This document shows, in pieces, positions 1-9,200 of a stretch of DNA of 64,000 nucleotides. This DNA comes from Streptomyces tsukubensis (GTDB taxonomy: Bacteria; Actinomycetota; Actinomycetes; Streptomycetales; Streptomycetaceae), in NCBI RefSeq assembly GCF_003932715.1, contig NZ_CP020700.1, forward strand, positions 620,001-684,000, written 5' to 3'. The position numbers and the translations under genes are program-made. The notes beneath the pieces were generated by a model, which did not search any database, was not told where the DNA came from, and saw only the letters and a list, made by a program, of their open reading frames with translations. Position 1 is the first letter of the stretch; each line of letters opens with the position of its first letter.

Positions 1-1010
1 TACGCCCGCTCGACGACGTGTCCTTCGATCGCTCCGGCCGACGCGAGTATCTGTGCGGCGAGCGCGGCGCCCGCGGCGGCCCGCTCGGCGGCGACGTGCT
101 TCGCCAGGACCGTCGCGGTCACCGCCTCGGGTGAGCCCTCGTCCCAGAGGTCGCTCGCGTGCTCGCACACGCGCGCCGCGATCTGCTCCGCGGTCCACAG
201 GTCGGCGAGATGCCCGGCGACGAGCTGATGTCCGGCGAGCGGTTGCCCGAACTGTTCCCGGCTCTTCGCGTGGGCTGTCGCGGCGGCGGTGCAGGCGCGC
301 AGGATCCCGAGGCAGCCCCAGGCGACCGAGGTGCGGCCGTACGCGAGTGACACCGCGACGAGCATCGGGAGCGACGCCCCGGAGCCGGCGAGGACCGCGT
401 CCGCCGGTACCCGTACTCCGTCGAAGTACAGGTGGGCGTGGCCCGCGGCGCGGCATCCCGACGGGTTCGGGACCCGTTCGACCCGTAGGCCCGCAGTGTC
501 CGACGGCACGACGACGACCGCGCCGGAGCCGTCCTCCTGCAGGCCGAAGACGACCAGGTGGTCCGCGTACGCGGCCGCGGTCGTCCAGACCTTGTGGCCG
601 TCGACGACGGCGGTGTCTCCTTCGATCCGCACCCGGGTCCGGATCGCCGACAGATCGCTGCCGGCCTGCCGTTCGCTGAAGCCGACGGCCGCGAGTTTCC
701 CGCTGGTCAGCTCCTTCAGATAGGTCTCGCGCTGGGCGGTGCCGCCGATCCTCAGCACGGTCCAGGCGGCCATTCCCTGCGATGTCATGACGCTCCGGAG
801 TGAGCTGCAGAGACTGCCGACGTGCGCGGTGAGCTCGCCGTTGCCGCGGCTGCCGAGGCCGAGGCCGCCGTACCCGGCCTCGACCTCCGCGCAGAGCAGG
901 CCTTCGGCGCCGAGCCGGACGAGGAGGTCGCGCGGCAGTTCGCCGGAGACGTCCCAGCCGGCAGCCCGGTCGCCCACGAGCCCGGTCAGCAGCGCCTGGT
1001 GATCAGGCAT
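1..1010 (-). CDS. fkbI: Acyl-CoA dehydrogenase-type flavoprotein of methoxymalonyl-ACP synthesis (3' end beyond window)
   Basis: The minus strand from ATG at 1010 translates without stop to the window edge (336 codons). It begins MPDHQALLTGLVGDRAAGWD and carries acyl-CoA dehydrogenase hallmarks: GFSERQAGSDLSAIRT for flavin/substrate binding, HKVWTT, and the C-terminal helical stretch SREQFGQPLAGHQLVAGHLADL. A few dozen C-terminal residues are probably missing. The start overlaps the fkbJ stop by 8 bases, so translation is likely coupled. In FK506/FK520-type clusters this protein, with FkbK, oxidises an ACP-bound glyceryl unit on the way to (hydroxy/methoxy)malonyl-ACP; FkbH and FkbG would be expected just beyond the left edge. 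Family is certain from sequence; the substrate is inferred from the neighbouring ACP and FkbK-type gene. Confidence 0.9.
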   Translation of the reverse strand, partial: MPDHQALLTGLVGDRAAGWDVSGELPRDLLVRLGAEGLLCAEVEAGYGGLGLGSRGNGELTAHVGSLCSSLRSVMTSQGMAAWTVLRIGGTAQRETYLKELTSGKLAAVGFSERQAGSDLSAIRTRVRIEGDTAVVDGHKVWTTAAAYADHLVVFGLQEDGSGAVVVVPSDTAGLRVERVPNPSGCRAAGHAHLYFDGVRVPADAVLAGSGASLPMLVAVSLAYGRTSVAWGCLGILRACTAAATAHAKSREQFGQPLAGHQLVAGHLADLWTAEQIAARVCEHASDLWDEGSPEAVTATVLAKHVAAERAAAGAALAAQILASAGAIEGHVVERA

Positions 1011-1263
1011 CGCCGGTCCGCAGCCGGTGGACGAGGCCGACCATGGACACGACGCTGCGGTAGTTCACGAGCTGGAGGTCGGGTCCGCTGATGGTGATGC
1101 TGAACGTCTTCTCCAGGAAGACCACCAGCTCCAGGGCGAACAGCGACGAGAGGCCTCCTTCCGCGAACAGGTCGCGCTCCACCGACCAGGGCGATCCGGT
1201 CTTCTTCTCCAGGAATGCGACCAGCTCGTGGGCGACGGGGTCGTCTGTGACGGGAACGGTCAC
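1003..1263 (-). CDS. fkbJ: Discrete acyl carrier protein for methoxymalonyl extender unit
   Basis: This 86-residue protein starts at GTG 1263, which overlaps the fkbK stop in a GTGA. It has the size and helical pattern of a free-standing ACP. The phosphopantetheine attachment region reads FAEGGLSSLFALELVVFLE, so the usual Asp of the DSL motif is replaced by Ser while the modifiable Ser and following Leu are kept. This LSSL-type variant fits the ACPs on which glycerate-derived extender units are built. The upstream in-frame extension to 2211 is antisense/out-of-frame space over fkbK and is not used. FkbJ probably carries the glyceryl, hydroxymalonyl and methoxymalonyl intermediates and delivers the extender to AT7 and AT8 of FkbA. 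Confidence 0.9.
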   Translation of the reverse strand: MTVPVTDDPVAHELVAFLEKKTGSPWSVERDLFAEGGLSSLFALELVVFLEKTFSITISGPDLQLVNYRSVVSMVGLVHRLRTGDA

Positions 1264-2135
1264 CGGAACACCTCTTCGTAGGGGTAGAAGCCACGCCCGG
1301 TCTTCCGGCCGTGGTGCCCGTCCCGGACCTTGGTGAGGAGCAGGTCGCAGGGACGGCTGCGGTCGTCGCCGGTGCGCTTGTGCAGCACCCACAGCGCGTC
1401 GACGAGGTTGTCGATGCCGATGAGGTCCGCGGTGCGCAGCGGGCCGGTCGGGTGGCCGAGGCAGCCCGTCATCAGCGCGTCGACGTCCTCGACGGACGCG
1501 GTGCCCTCCTGGACGACCCGCGCCGCGTCGTTGATCATCGGGTGGAGCAGCCGGCTCGTGACGAAACCGGGCGCGTCGCGGACGACGATCGCCTTGCGGC
1601 CGAGGACCGCGAGCAGATCCGCGGCGGCGGCCATGGCCGCCTCCCCGCTGCGGGGCCCGCGGACCACCTCGACCATCGGGATCGCATACGACGGGTTCAT
1701 GAAGTGCGTGCCGAGGAGGTCCTGCGGCCGGGCCACGGCGTCGGCCAGCTCGTCGACGGGGATCGACGACGTGTTCGTGATGATCGGGGTGCCGGGCGGC
1801 ACCGCCGCCGAGACGGCGGCGAGGACCTGTGCCTTGACCGTCGCGTCCTCGACGACGGCTTCGATCACCGCGGTGGCAGTGCCGGGCTCGGTCCGCGCCG
1901 ATGTCACCGTTGTCAGCTCGCCGGGGTCCGCCTCGGCGGGACCCGTCAGGAGGTGCGCCATCCGCAGCTCGGCGGCGATCCGTTTCCGCGCCGCCGCCAG
2001 AATGGTCTCGGACGTGTCGACGAGTGTGACGTGGACGCCGTGGCGCAGCGCGAGCGTGGTGATCCCGGTGCCCATCACTCCCGCGCCGAGGACGAGGATC
2101 CGCCGTTCCGTTCCGCTTCCCCCGGCCGGCGTCAC
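1260..2135 (-). CDS. fkbK: 3-hydroxyacyl-CoA dehydrogenase-type enzyme of methoxymalonyl-ACP synthesis
   Basis: The protein (about 291 aa) opens with a Rossmann fold: ILVLGAGVMGTG at residues 13-24 is the NAD-binding GxGxMG loop. GTHFMNPSYAIPMVEVV contains the conserved His-Phe-x-Asn-Pro block of the 3-hydroxybutyryl-CoA dehydrogenase family, and the C-terminal helical half (GFVTSRLLHPMINDA; TGRGFYPY) is also typical. It is expected to oxidise the hydroxyl of the glyceryl-ACP intermediate, acting with FkbI on FkbJ. I chose GTG 2135, which overlaps the fkbL stop as GTGA like other junctions here; GTG 2138, one codon upstream, is equally possible. Which of FkbI and FkbK does which oxidation cannot be read from sequence. 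Confidence 0.9.
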   Translation of the reverse strand: MTPAGGSGTERRILVLGAGVMGTGITTLALRHGVHVTLVDTSETILAAARKRIAAELRMAHLLTGPAEADPGELTTVTSARTEPGTATAVIEAVVEDATVKAQVLAAVSAAVPPGTPIITNTSSIPVDELADAVARPQDLLGTHFMNPSYAIPMVEVVRGPRSGEAAMAAAADLLAVLGRKAIVVRDAPGFVTSRLLHPMINDAARVVQEGTASVEDVDALMTGCLGHPTGPLRTADLIGIDNLVDALWVLHKRTGDDRSRPCDLLLTKVRDGHHGRKTGRGFYPYEEVFR

Positions 2136-3169
2136 CACGGCAGCGAGTAGGGGTCGAGGACGTCGTCCGGTGTCGCCCCGATCGCGGCTTTGCGGCCGAG
2201 ACCGAGTTCATCGGCGAAGCCGAGCAGTACGTCGAACGCGATGTGGTCGGCGAAGGCGCTGCCGGTCGAGTCGAGGACGCTCAGGCTGCCGATGTACGCA
2301 GCGGCGGTGCGGGGCGCCGCGCAGAGGCTCGCCAGCGACGGTCCGAGCGGGCGGTCGGGCAGCTGCTGGAATTCGCCTTCGGCACGGGCCTGCCCGGGGT
2401 GGTCGACGCAGATGAACGCATCGTCGAGCAGGGCCTTCGGCAGCTCGGTCTTGCCCGGCTCGTCGGCACCGGTCGCGTTGACGTGGAGGTGTGCCAGGCG
2501 CGGCTCGGCGGGGAGCACCGGGCCCTGTCCCGCGGGCACCGATGTGACGGTGCTCAGGACGTCGGCGGCGGCGACCGCTTCGGCAGGGCCGGTGATTTCG
2601 ACGGGGAGCCCGAGGAAGGCGATCCGGCCCGCGAAGGACGCCGCGTGCGCCGGGTCGATATCGCTGACCAGGATCCGCTCGACGGGCAGGACCCTGCTGA
2701 GTGCGTGTGCCTGGGTCACCGCCTGTGCGCCGGCTCCGATCAGCGCGAGGGTGGAGCTGTCGGGTCTGGCCAGCAGCCGGCTCGCGACGGCCGAGACCGC
2801 GCCCGTGCGCATCGCGGTGATCACACCCGCGTCGGCGAGCGCGATCAGACTGCCGCTGTCGTCGTCGAGGCGCGACACCGTGCCGACGACCGTCGGCAGC
2901 CGGAATCGCTGATAGTTGTGCGGACTGTACGAAACGGTCTTCATGGTCACGGCAACACCGGGCACCCGGTACGGCATGAACTCGATGACGCCGGGGATCT
3001 CGCCGCTCCGGGCGAAGCCACTGCGTGGCGGCGCCTCGGCGAGCTCTCCCCGGCCGAGCGCGGCGAAGCCGTCGTACAGCTCTTGGATCAGCCGGTCCAT
3101 TATCGTGTCGCGGCCGACCACGGAGAGGATCTGCTTGATATCGCGCTGACGCAGGATCTTGGTCTGCAT
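2132..3169 (-). CDS. fkbL: Lysine cyclodeaminase (pipecolate synthase)
   Basis: This 345-aa protein belongs to the ornithine cyclodeaminase/mu-crystallin family. Visible motifs are the substrate-side Lys in VTMKTVSYSP (K77), MRTGAVSAVAS around residues 120-130, the dinucleotide-binding LIGAGAQAVTQAHAL (145-157), and GADEPGKTEL with the likely catalytic Asp at 236. Enzymes of this family in FK506/FK520/rapamycin clusters convert L-lysine to L-pipecolate with bound NAD+, supplying the amino acid activated by FkbP. Substrate choice (lysine rather than ornithine) is inferred from the adjacent PKS/NRPS context. The ATG at 3169 follows a strong Shine-Dalgarno sequence. A 100-bp gap separates it from fkbC, so it could have its own promoter or be read through; I see no clear promoter or terminator in that gap. 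Confidence 0.93.
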   Translation of the reverse strand: MQTKILRQRDIKQILSVVGRDTIMDRLIQELYDGFAALGRGELAEAPPRSGFARSGEIPGVIEFMPYRVPGVAVTMKTVSYSPHNYQRFRLPTVVGTVSRLDDDSGSLIALADAGVITAMRTGAVSAVASRLLARPDSSTLALIGAGAQAVTQAHALSRVLPVERILVSDIDPAHAASFAGRIAFLGLPVEITGPAEAVAAADVLSTVTSVPAGQGPVLPAEPRLAHLHVNATGADEPGKTELPKALLDDAFICVDHPGQARAEGEFQQLPDRPLGPSLASLCAAPRTAAAYIGSLSVLDSTGSAFADHIAFDVLLGFADELGLGRKAAIGATPDDVLDPYSLPW

Positions 3170-3175
3170 GGGTCA

Positions 3176-3184
3176 CCCTCCTTT
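3176..3184 (-). promoter_or_regulatory. Shine-Dalgarno of fkbL
   Basis: In the sense direction this reads AAAGGAGGG, 6 bases before the ATG at 3169. It is the strongest ribosome-binding site in the leftward arm and fixes the fkbL start. The rest of the 3170-3269 gap is GC-rich with no convincing hairpin. Confidence 0.8.
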
Positions 3185-3269
3185 CCTGGTCAGGGTTGTT
3201 GTCTCTGTGGTCCGAGCGTCGTGGTGGTGTTCTTCGCCGCGGCGGCCGGGCAGGTGGCTGCCGTACGTC

Positions 3270-6200
3270 TCATCGCAGCTCCCGGTCGATCAGGTCGAAG
3301 ATCTCGTCCGCGGTCGCCTCCGCGGACAGCACGCCGGCCGGTGCGGCCGGGTGGGCCGCGCGCTGCCAGCGGTCGAGCAGGGCGGCGATTCGGGTCCCGA
3401 TCGGATCGGCTCTGCGGTCGCCCGGGTCGACGTCTGCGACCAGCGCCTCCAGCCGGTCGAGCTGTGCGAGTGCGGCGGTCGCCGGGTCGTCCGGGGAGAG
3501 GAGTTCGCCGATGCGGCCGGCCAGCGCGCGGGGCGTCGGGTAGTCGAAGACGAGGGTGGCGGCGAGCTTCAGACCGGTCGCTTCGTTGAGGCCGTTGCGG
3601 AGTTGGACCGCGATGAGGGAGTCGACGCCGAGCTCCCGGAAGGCCGCGTCCTCGGGGATGTCGTCCGGCCCTCCGTGTCCCAGCAGGGCTGCGGCCTTCT
3701 GCCGTACGAGCGTGAGCAGATCGCCCGTGGGGTCCTCGTCGCGGGTGACCCGGCGGGGCACCGGCTTGGGGCGTCCGCGCAGCAGTGGCAGATCCGAGGG
3801 GAGTTCACCGGCCACGGCGACGACACTGCCCGTGCCCGCCCGAACGGCTGCCTCGTACATGCGCATGCCCTGCTCCGCGGTGAGTGCGCTCGCCCCTCCC
3901 CGGCGCATGCGGCGCCGGTCGGCGTCGGTCAGCCCGCCGGTCAGACGGGTCGCCTGGTCCCAGAGGCCCCAGGCGATGGACAGCGCCGGCAGCCCCAGAG
4001 TGCGGCGGTGTTCGGCGAGCGCGTCGAGAAAGGCGTTGGCCGCGGCGTAGTTGCCCTGCCCGGGAGTCCCGAGCACGCCCGCCGCCGACGAATAGAGGAC
4101 GAATGCGGCGAGGTCGGTGTTGCGGGTGTGGTGGTGGAGGTGCCAGGCGGCGTCGGCTTTGGGCTGGAGGACGGTGTGGATGCGGGTGGGTGTGAGGTGG
4201 TCGATGAGGGTGTCGTCGAGGGTGGCCGCGGTGTGGAAGATGCCGGTGAGGGGTTGGGGTATCTGGTGGAGGGCTTGGGTGAGTTGGTGGGGGTCGGTGA
4301 GGTCGCAGGGGATGTGGGTGCCGGGGGTGGTGGGGGGCGGTGGTGTTCGGGAGAGGAGGTAGGTGTGGGGGTGGTCGAGGTGGCGGGCGAGGATTCCGGC
4401 GAGGGTGCCGGAGCCGCCGGTGATGACGATCGCGCCGTCGGGGTCGAGCGGCCGCGGCACCGTGAGCACCAGCTTCCCGGTGTGGTCGCCCCGGCTCATG
4501 GTCGCCATCGCCTCGTGAGCCTGCCGCATGTCGTGAACGGTCACGGGGAGGGGGTGGAGGGTGCCTTGGGCGAAGAGGTCGAGGAGTCGGGTGATGATCT
4601 GCTGGAGGTGGTCGGGTCCGGCGTCCATGAGGTCGAAGGGCTGCTGGATGTCGTGGCGGAGGTCGGTTTTGCCCATCTCGATGAAGCGGCCGCCGGGTGC
4701 GAGGAGGGCGACGGAGGCGTCGAGGAGTTCGCCGGTGAGGGCGTTGAGTACGACGTCGACGGGGGGGAAGGTGGTGGCGAACGCGGTGCTGCGGGAGTCG
4801 GCGGTGTGCGGGCCGTCGAGGTCCAGGAGATGCTGCTTCGCTATGGAGGCGGTGGCGTAGACCTCGGCGCCCAGATGCCGGGCGATCTGGACGGCTGCCG
4901 CGCCCACACCGGTGGCCGCCGCGTGGATCAGGACCTTCTCACCGGGCCGCAGCCCCGCCAGATCCACCAGGCCGTACCACGCCGTCGCGAACACGGTGAC
5001 CACGGACGCCGCCTGCGGAAACGTCCATCCCTCCGGTATCCGGCCCAGCATCCGGTGATCGGCGACGACCGTGGGGCCGAAGCCGGTTCCGACCAGACCG
5101 AAGACCCGGTCGCCGGGTACCAGATCGTGCACATCGGGGCCGGTCTCCAGGACGATCCCCGCGGCCTCGCCGCCGAGCACGCCCCGGCCGGGGTAGGTAC
5201 CGAGCGCGATTAGCACGTCGCGGAAGTTGAGACCTGCCGCGCGGACTGCGATCCGGACCTCGGTGGGGGCCAGCGGCCGCCACGGTTCTGCCGAATCGAC
5301 GGCAGTGAGTCCTTCGAGGGTGCCGGTCGGCGCCGGCCGGATCAGCCAGGTGTCGCTTTCCGGGACGGCGAGCGGCTCCGGCACCCTGGTGAGGCGGGCC
5401 GCCTCGAAGCGGCCGCGGCGCAGGCGGAGTCGCGGTTCGCCCAGGGCGACGGCGATCTGCTGCTGCCCGGTATCGAGTGTTGCGCCGGGTGCGGTTTCGA
5501 CGTGGACGAAGCGCCCGGGCTGTTCGGCCTGGGCGGTACGGAGGAGGCCTGCGGCCGCGGCGGTGGCGAGCCCCTCGGTGGTCTGCACGAGCAGGGTGCG
5601 GTCGGTGCCGGTCAGGGCCTCCAGCAGGTGGGCCGTCAACGCACGTGTCTCGGCCGTCGGGTCGTCGTCGGCGGCGTGCAAGGTGATGACGTCCACATCG
5701 GTCATGGGGACGTCCGCGGGTACGGCGGGCTCGGTCCAGGTCAGTCGCATGAGGCCGGTGCCCACGGGCAGGGACAGCGGACGGGTGCGGATCGTCCGGA
5801 TTTCGGCGACCGGTCGTCCGGTGGAGTCGGCGGCCCGCAGGCTCAGCTCGTCCCCGTCCCGGGTGACCGCGACCCGGAGCGCGGCTGCGCCGACGGCGAC
5901 CAGCCGGGCTCCGGTCCAGGCGAACGGCAGGTCGGCGGTGCTGCCGTCCGGCGCGGTCAGGGCGACGATCTGCAGGGCCGCGTCGAGCAGGGCGGGGTGC
6001 ATGCCGTAGCGGGGTGCCTCGGCAGCCTGTTCGTCGGGAAGGGCGACATCCGCGTAGAGGGTGTCGCCGTCGCGCCAGGCCGCGCGCAGGCCGCAGAAGG
6101 CCGGGCCGTAGCCGTAACCGACTGCGGCGAGTTCCTGGTAGAAGCCGGTGATGTCGACGGCGTGCGCTGCCGGTGGCGGCCACGCGGACGGGTCCGCCGC

Positions 6201-9200
6201 CACGGTGGTACCGGTGGTACCGGTGGTGGTGAGGGTTCCGGTGGCGTGGCGGGTCCAGGTGTCGGTTCCTTCGGGGCGTGCGTGGACGGTCACGGGGCGG
6301 CGTCCGGCCTCGTCGGGCCGGTCGACGGTGACGGTGAGGTCGACGGCTCCGGTGACGGGCAGGGCGAGCGGTGTTTCGATGATCAGCTCGTCGATGGTGT
6401 CGCAGCCGGTCTCGTCACCGGCCCTCAGCACGAGTTCGAGTAGTGCCGTGCCCGGGAGAAGTACCGTGTCCTGGACCGTGTGGTCGGCCAGCCAGGGGTG
6501 CGCGGCGAGTGACACCCTGCCCTTCAGCAGGACGCTGTCGCTGCCCGGCAGGGCCACCACGCTCGACAGGAACGGATGCCCGATGCCCTCGCTGCCGCCT
6601 GCCGGGGCGGGAGGCAGCCAGTAGCGCTTGTGGTCGAAGGGGTAGGTGGGGAGGTCGAGGAGCCGTACCCCGGTGGGCGGGACGACGGTCGTCCAGTCGA
6701 CGGCCGCGCCCTGAACCCAGGCTTCGGCCAGGGCGGTGGTGAACCGGTCTCCGCCGCCGTCGTCGGTGCGCAGGGAGGCGACGGTACGCTCCTGGTCGAT
6801 GGCGGGCAGCAGCACGGGATGGGCGCTGCACTCGATGAAAAGGGAGCCGTCGAGTTCTGTGATGGCGGTGTCCAGGGCTACCGGTTGACGGAGGTTGCGG
6901 TACCAGTAGCCGTCGTCGACCGGTCCGGTGACCCAGCCGCTGTCGACGGTGGACCACCAGGGGATGGTGGGGGTCCGGGCCGTAATACCGGTTAATGCTT
7001 CGGCCAGTTCGTTCTCGATGGCCTCGACGTGGGGGGTGTGGGAGGCGTAGTCGACCGCGATCCGCCGAACCCGTACCCCCGCAGTTTCGTACCGGGCCAG
7101 GACCCCCTCCACCGCCTGCGCATCTCCCGCGATCACGGTCGACGACGGGCCGTTACGGGCCGCGATCCACACCCCCTCCACCGTCTCGATGTCGGCGGCG
7201 GGGAGTGCGACCGATGCCATCACCCCCCGCCCCGCCAGCCGGGCACCGATCACCCGGCTCCGCAAAGCCACCACCCGCGCTCCGTCCTCCAGGCTCAGCG
7301 CACCCGCCACACACGCCGCAGCAATCTCCCCCTGCGAATGCCCCACCACCACATCCGGCACCACACCATGCGACCCCCACAACCCGGCCAGACTCACCGC
7401 CACCGCCCACGACAACGGCTGCACCACCTCCACAGCCCCGGAATCGTGCCGCCCGGCCAGCACCTCACCCAGATCCCAGCCCGTGAACGGCTTCAACGCC
7501 GCCGCACACTCACCCATCCGCCGGGCGAACACCTCCGACCACCCCATCAACTCCACACCCATTCCCACCCACTGCGACCCCTGCCCCGGGAACACGAACA
7601 CCGTCCGCAACCCCTCACCCGCCACACCCATAACCCTGCTCTCCCCCAACAGCACCGCCCGATGACCGAACACCGCACGCCCCCGCACCAACCCATCCGC
7701 CACCACCCCCACATCACACCCACCCCCCACCAACCCACCCACCCGCTCCACCAACACACCCACACCCACACCCGAACGAGCCGACACCGGCAACGGCAAC
7801 AAACCACCGGACGACTCTGTGGGAGAGACCGAAACCTCCGGCACCCCCTCCAAAATCACATGCGCATTCGTCCCGCTCACCCCGAACCCCGACACCCCCG
7901 CCCGCCGCGCACGCCCCGACTCCGGCCACGGCCTCGCCTCCGACAACACCTCCACCGACCCCGCCGACCAGTCCACATGCGACGACGGCTCACCGACGTG
8001 CAACGTCCTCGGCAACACCCCGTACCGCATCGCCATCACCATCTTGATCACACCGGCCACACCAGCCGCCGCCTGCGCATGACCAATATTCGACTTCAAC
8101 GAACCCAAATACAGAGGCACCTCACGCCCCTGCCCATACACCGCAATAACCGCCTGCGCCTCAATCGGATCCCCCAGCACCGTCCCCGTCCCATGCGCCT
8201 CCACCACATCCACATCCGCAGGACCCAACCCCGCCCGCTCCAACGCCCCACGAATCACCCGCTGCTGCGCCGGACCATTCGGCGCCGACAACCCATTCGA
8301 CGCACCGTCCTGATTCACCGCCGAACCCCGCACCACCGCAAGCACCGAATGACCATGACGCTCCGCATCCGACAACCGCTCCACCACCAGAACACCGACG
8401 CCTTCCGCCCAGCCGGTGCCGTTCGCGGTGTCCGCGAACGCTCGGCAGCGGCCGTCGGGAGAGAGTCCGCCCTGTTGCTCGAACTCGACGAACCCGTCCG
8501 GGGTGCCCATCACCGTGACCCCGCCGACCAGCGCCAGCGAGCACTCCCCTTGGCGCAGGGCGTGCCCTGCCTGGTGCAGGGCGACCAGCGACGACGAACA
8601 CGCCGTATCGACCGTCACCGCCGGGCCCTGGAAGCCGTAGAAGTACGAGATACGGCCGGTGAGGACGCTGGGCTGTACGCCCAGGGAGCCGAATCCGCCC
8701 AGGTCGGCGCCTGCTCCGTAGCCGTACGAGAAGGTACCCATGAACACGCCGGTGTCGCTCCCCCGGAGCGTTTTCGGCACGATGCCCGCGTGCTCGAACG
8801 CCTCCCATGACGTCTCCAGGACCAGACGCTGTTGCGGGTCCATCGTCAGTGCCTCGCGCGGGCTGATCCCGAAGAACGCGGCGTCGAAGTCCGCGGCGTC
8901 GGAGAGGAAGCCGCCCCGGTCCGCGTCCGCCCTGCCGCCCAGGACGGTCGGGTCCCAGCCGCGGTCGACGGGGAAGCCGCTGATCGCATCGCCGCCGCTG
9001 TCCACCAGCCGCCACAGGTCTGCGGGTGATGTGACGCCGCCGGGGAGACGGCAGGCCATGCCGACGATCGCGAGGGGCTCGTCACCGGTCGCCGCGGTGG
9101 CGGGCCGTGCGGTCGGCCGGGCGGGGGCGGCGCCGGTCAGCGTGTCGTTGAGCCGGGACGCAACGGCCCGCGGCGTCGGATGGTCGAAGGCGAGGGTGGC

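Larger units (their letters stand above)
3495..9085 (-). other. fkbC module 6: KS-AT(methylmalonyl)-DH-ER-KR-ACP, fully reducing
   Basis: KS6 starts near 9085. AT6 is about 7603-6620 (YASH). DH6 is about 6590-5770 ([25 protein letters not shown]). ER6 is about 5345-4460. KR6 catalytic part is about 4440-3800 ([22 protein letters not shown]). ACP6 is about 3725-3500 (LGVDSL). The ER nucleotide motif reads [13 protein letters not shown] rather than HAATGGVGMAA as in module 7. The ER/KR stretch is nearly identical to that of module 9. Full reduction matches C18 of FK506. Confidence 0.9.

Noticed and set aside
1003..2211. 402-codon minus-strand frame covering fkbJ and overlapping fkbK
   Set aside because: Only the last 87 codons encode an ACP. 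The upstream part is Arg/His-rich out-of-phase reading of fkbK; GTG 1263 with GTGA coupling is the sensible start.
3170..3269. Possible terminator between fkbC and fkbL
   Set aside because: Only a short GCCGCGGC palindrome and no T-run; too weak to call, and fkbL has just a good ribosome site.
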